Shown piece by piece: positions 61,260 to 64,000 of a DNA stretch of 64,000 nt; positions within the stretch are counted from its first letter, which is position 1, and each line of letters opens with the position of its first letter. The notes beneath the pieces are model-generated. The model ran no database searches and was not told the origin of the DNA. It saw nothing but the letters and a program-made list of their open reading frames with translations. Source of the DNA: CF-13 sp035279665 (GTDB lineage Bacteria; Chloroflexota; Dormibacteria; CF-121); NCBI GenBank assembly GCA_035279665.1, contig DATEHI010000052.1, positions 1 to 64,000 on the forward strand, written 5' to 3'. The position numbers and the translations under genes are program-made.

Positions 61260-61958
61260 ATGACACCCGCGACCAGCCGACAATTCCTCCTGATCGACGG
61301 CGACGATACGCTGTGGGAGAACAACGTCTACTTCGAGCAGGCGATCGAGGCGTTCATCGACTTCCTCGGTCACTCGTCGATGACTCGGGAGCAAGTTCGC
61401 GCCGCGCTCGACGAGGTGGAGCACATGAACGTCCGCGTTCACGGGTACGGATCGGCCGCCTTCACGAAAAACCTCCAGCAAACGTATGAGCGGCTTGCCG
61501 GACGAGACGTAGAGCCGCAAGAGATCGAGCATGTCATGCAACTGGGCCAGCGGATCGCGAGCCAACCACTGACGCTCATCCCAGAAGTCGCAGCGACGGT
61601 CGACTATCTCGCCGGTCGCCACGATCTGATGCTGGTGACCAAGGGGCACCCCGAGGAGCAGCGGCTAAAGATCGAGCGATCCGGGCTGGAGTCACGCTTT
61701 ACGGCGACCGCCGTCGTCAGCGAAAAAGCCGTGGAAACTTACCGGGCGATCGTCGAGCAGCGGCAGCTCGACCCGGCGCGTACCTGGATGATCGGCAACT
61801 CGCCGCGCTCCGACATCAACCCCGCGCTCCGGGCCGGACTCAGTGCGGTCTTCATTCCACATGAGCACACCTGGCGGCTTGAAAAGGAGGAGGTCGACCA
61901 TGCCGACGGCCGCCTCCTCGTCTTGCGCAGGTTTGCCGAGCTTCGGGCGCATTTCTAG
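61260..61958 (+). CDS. HAD-family hydrolase (phosphatase-like)
   Basis: 232 residues. HAD motif I LLIDGDDTLWENN (nucleophile Asp and acid Asp), motif II MLVTKGHP with Thr, motif III Lys after TAVVSEKAV, motif IV MIGNSPRSDINPALRAG. The helical cap between motifs I and II is of the subfamily I type. The phosphorylated substrate is unknown. No clear ribosome site precedes the ATG. Convergent with the FtsX-like permease gene. Confidence 0.9.
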   Translation: MTPATSRQFLLIDGDDTLWENNVYFEQAIEAFIDFLGHSSMTREQVRAALDEVEHMNVRVHGYGSAAFTKNLQQTYERLAGRDVEPQEIEHVMQLGQRIASQPLTLIPEVAATVDYLAGRHDLMLVTKGHPEEQRLKIERSGLESRFTATAVVSEKAVETYRAIVEQRQLDPARTWMIGNSPRSDINPALRAGLSAVFIPHEHTWRLEKEEVDHADGRLLVLRRFAELRAHF

Positions 61959-61970
61959 CGCGTCGACGAC

Positions 61971-64000
61971 TTACTCCGTCTGCAGCACCTCGGTTACCCT
62001 CGACCGCGCCGCCCACTGCGCCGGGATGAGCGCCCCGAGCATGGCGATCGCGAGGCCGGCCGCAGCTAGCGCAACGAGCAAGCCGATGTCGAACACGTTG
62101 AAGTACTGGCTCGGAATGCCCGTCCCCGAGGCAATCTGGCCCATCAGCACCAGGATGTTGCGGTGAAGGATCATGCCGCCCGGGATGCCGATGCCGGCAC
62201 CAACCACGCCGAGTAGCGCGACCGACGCCAGGACCATCGCGGTCACCTGGCCTGGCGTCATGCCAATGGCCTTGAGGACCGCAACGTCGCGAGCCTTCTC
62301 GCGGGTATTCAGCACAACGGTGTTGAAGACGCCGGCGAGCGCGATCAGGGTCAGGATCAGCGCCAGCCCCGCCAGCGTGCTGTTGATCAGGATGAATGCG
62401 GTATCGACGCCGCCCTGGGCGCGAACGTCAACACCGAGCTCGGGGCTGGCCGACTGCAGGGTACCTGCGTAAACGTTGGCGTTGGTGCCCGGCCGCAGCT
62501 GGATTTCGTACTGCTGTGCCTCAAAATTGCCGGGAAGGCTCCCCCAATCGGTGCGCAGCAGGATGTTGTCGCCCTGGATGTCGAAGATTTCGCCGACCAG
62601 CCTGAGGCTGAGGTCCTGACCATTCAGGCTGGCGGTGATCGTATCGCCGAGACGGTGTTGCGTCCTGGTCAGAAACGCTGTCGGTGCCACCGCTTCGCCC
62701 GCCGAATTGAACCATCGCCCGCCGATGACCGGATAGCCGAGCCAGGAGGCATCGCCTCGGTAGGCGGTTAGCGGAACGGGCTCACCGGCGCCTGCCACCG
62801 CCACGTCCAGCGTGGTTTCCGAAACGACGTGCGCGGTTCCGGACTGTGCCCCGATCAGGGCCGTGACCTGCTGGTCGGTTGGCGTGGTGCTTGGGCCTTT
62901 GGTACCGGCACCCTGTGGCTGAGCCGTTTCCTTACCGACACCCCCAACCTGCCGAAAGACGGTGACCTGCACCTGCTGGTCGCGGCTCAGGCCGGACTTG
63001 ACATCGGCTAGCGATCGGCTCAATCCGAGGCTGAACGTGACCGTTGCGACGCCGATCAGGATCGCGGCCGCGGTCATTGCCGACCGGACCGGTCGCGCTA
63101 GGGAATCACCACCGCCGAGTGTCAGGGCGCGCGGCAGCGCGAGCCGCGCCGCGATTCGAGCAAGCCGGAACCCGTGTCCGGCGGACGGCGCGCTGCCGGT
63201 GGCGATCGCCGTCGCGGCGGTCATTCGGCCTGCGCCCAGGGAAGCGAGCACCGTCGTGATGATCACGACCATGAGGATCGCAAGGACTCCGAGGGCATCC
63301 GTCACCGGGGCAATCCCGAACGTCTGCGGCAGGTTGAACGCGTGTGCCGTGTCCGCCAGGAATGGCTGGCTCAGCACGATGCCGAGCGGCACACCGGCAA
63401 GACAGCCGGCGATCGCTGGGATCAGCATCTGGCCGGCCACCACCGACATCACCTGCCCCGGGGTGAAGCCGATCGACTTCATGATCCCAATGTCACGCGT
63501 GCCCGCGATCACGGCACCGCTGACCAGGGTGGCGATGATGAAGACCGATGCCAGCAAGGCGAAGGCGCTGAAGGCAAGCAGGAAGGGGATCATCACGGCC
63601 GTCGTGCGGTCAGCATCGAGCTTGGCCGTGAGGTAGCTGGTGGTATCGATGACGGCGCCCCCGTGGAGTCCGGCACTGATCCTGTTGGCCACGGTGTCGA
63701 TGTCGTGCTGCGAGCTGGCATTGACCAATCGGTACTCCATCAAATCGGTGGTCTGGAGCTTCCCGCTGGTCACCAGCGGCACCGCCGCCGGGACGGTCCA
63801 GGCGGCCGGCTGATTGCCGACGCCAACCGCGACACCCACGACCGTCAGGGGCGGCAGCAGACTGCCGATGCCCGGCGTCACCGTGTCGCCAAGCTGGATC
63901 CCACTCCTGTCCGAAAACTGCTGGGACAGGACCACCTCGTTGGGCCGCTGCGCCCAGCGACCGGCGATCTGCGTCAGACGGTCGACGGCCCCATCCGGTC
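61971..64000 (-). CDS. FtsX/MacB-like ABC transporter permease, 3' part (5' end outside window)
   Basis: At least 675 residues. The frame is open to the window edge (PDGAVDRLTQIAGRWAQRP before the first possible start at 63935), so the gene continues beyond. It has a substrate-type external domain, three helices (FLLAFSAFALLASVFIIATLV onward) with KSIGFTPGQVMSVVAGQ, a second external domain, and a final helix set with NTREKARDVAVLKAIGMTPGQ and LGALIPAQWAARSRV. The repeated FtsX halves (TREKARD-VAVLKAIGMTPGQ type) show a fused double permease as in lipoprotein or peptide exporters. An ATPase gene would be expected just outside. Confidence 0.9.
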   Translation of the reverse strand, partial: PDGAVDRLTQIAGRWAQRPNEVVLSQQFSDRSGIQLGDTVTPGIGSLLPPLTVVGVAVGVGNQPAAWTVPAAVPLVTSGKLQTTDLMEYRLVNASSQHDIDTVANRISAGLHGGAVIDTTSYLTAKLDADRTTAVMIPFLLAFSAFALLASVFIIATLVSGAVIAGTRDIGIMKSIGFTPGQVMSVVAGQMLIPAIAGCLAGVPLGIVLSQPFLADTAHAFNLPQTFGIAPVTDALGVLAILMVVIITTVLASLGAGRMTAATAIATGSAPSAGHGFRLARIAARLALPRALTLGGGDSLARPVRSAMTAAAILIGVATVTFSLGLSRSLADVKSGLSRDQQVQVTVFRQVGGVGKETAQPQGAGTKGPSTTPTDQQVTALIGAQSGTAHVVSETTLDVAVAGAGEPVPLTAYRGDASWLGYPVIGGRWFNSAGEAVAPTAFLTRTQHRLGDTITASLNGQDLSLRLVGEIFDIQGDNILLRTDWGSLPGNFEAQQYEIQLRPGTNANVYAGTLQSASPELGVDVRAQGGVDTAFILINSTLAGLALILTLIALAGVFNTVVLNTREKARDVAVLKAIGMTPGQVTAMVLASVALLGVVGAGIGIPGGMILHRNILVLMGQIASGTGIPSQYFNVFDIGLLVALAAAGLAIAMLGALIPAQWAARSRVTEVLQTE

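Overview
The window looks like chromosomal DNA of a high-GC bacterium with tightly packed genes, many joined by ATGA or TGATG overlaps. A perfect LexA box of the Gram-positive/actinobacterial type, a DUF222-HNH (13E12-type) gene, a T-box leader, a SAM (S-box) riboswitch and several near-leaderless promoters suggest a Chloroflexota/Dormibacterota-like or actinobacterial lineage. That placement is inference. I saw no rRNA, tRNA, CRISPR array, insertion sequence or prophage.

Layout. 1-10.8 kb: the 3' end of ilvD, small membrane proteins, a PadR/HAAS pair, an ABC-F ATPase, proC with YciI and SDR genes, an ECF sigma factor with a monooxygenase-fold partner, and an SOS-type HNH gene. 10.8-23 kb (minus strand): gltB, an alpha/beta hydrolase, a FAD oxidoreductase and a complete branched-chain-type ABC importer (livKHMGF). 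23-31.6 kb (plus strand): a LacI regulator, a beta-hydroxyacid dehydrogenase, a broken second LacI gene, an M24-fold protein, a 2-oxoacid dehydrogenase E1 alpha/beta pair, a semialdehyde dehydrogenase and a MerB-family gene. The two strands together look like one catabolic island controlled by LacI-type operators with a central CG. 31.6-34.8 kb: a sigma factor with a Ycf48-like exported protein, and a glycosyltransferase. 34.8-44 kb: leuCD and a PucR regulator on the minus strand, then a T-box-led plus-strand operon (RHH-like small protein, AHAS-like ThDP enzyme, ilvC, leuA, ilvE). 44-48.8 kb: a SAM riboswitch followed by thrC, asd, lysC and thrB. 49-55.7 kb: mgsA, trpG, trpE, hom, a second thrC and leuB. 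55.7-64 kb: a two-component system, two ECF sigma/anti-sigma-like cassettes, a HAD phosphatase and the 3' part of an FtsX-like permease.

The most striking object is the MerB-family gene at 30934-31593. Its frame is interrupted by one TGA exactly where the second catalytic cysteine of organomercurial lyase is expected, the frame then continues to the normal family length, and 12 nt after the TGA there is a perfect 7-bp hairpin with a GGUC loop, which has the geometry of a bacterial SECIS element. This is a candidate selenocysteine-containing organomercurial lyase.

The amino-acid genes form a regulatory picture. Branched-chain synthesis is read out by a T-box, and LeuA lacks the usual C-terminal leucine-sensing domain. 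The aspartate-family operon is under SAM control although it contains thrB and thrC, while a second thrC lies outside that control.
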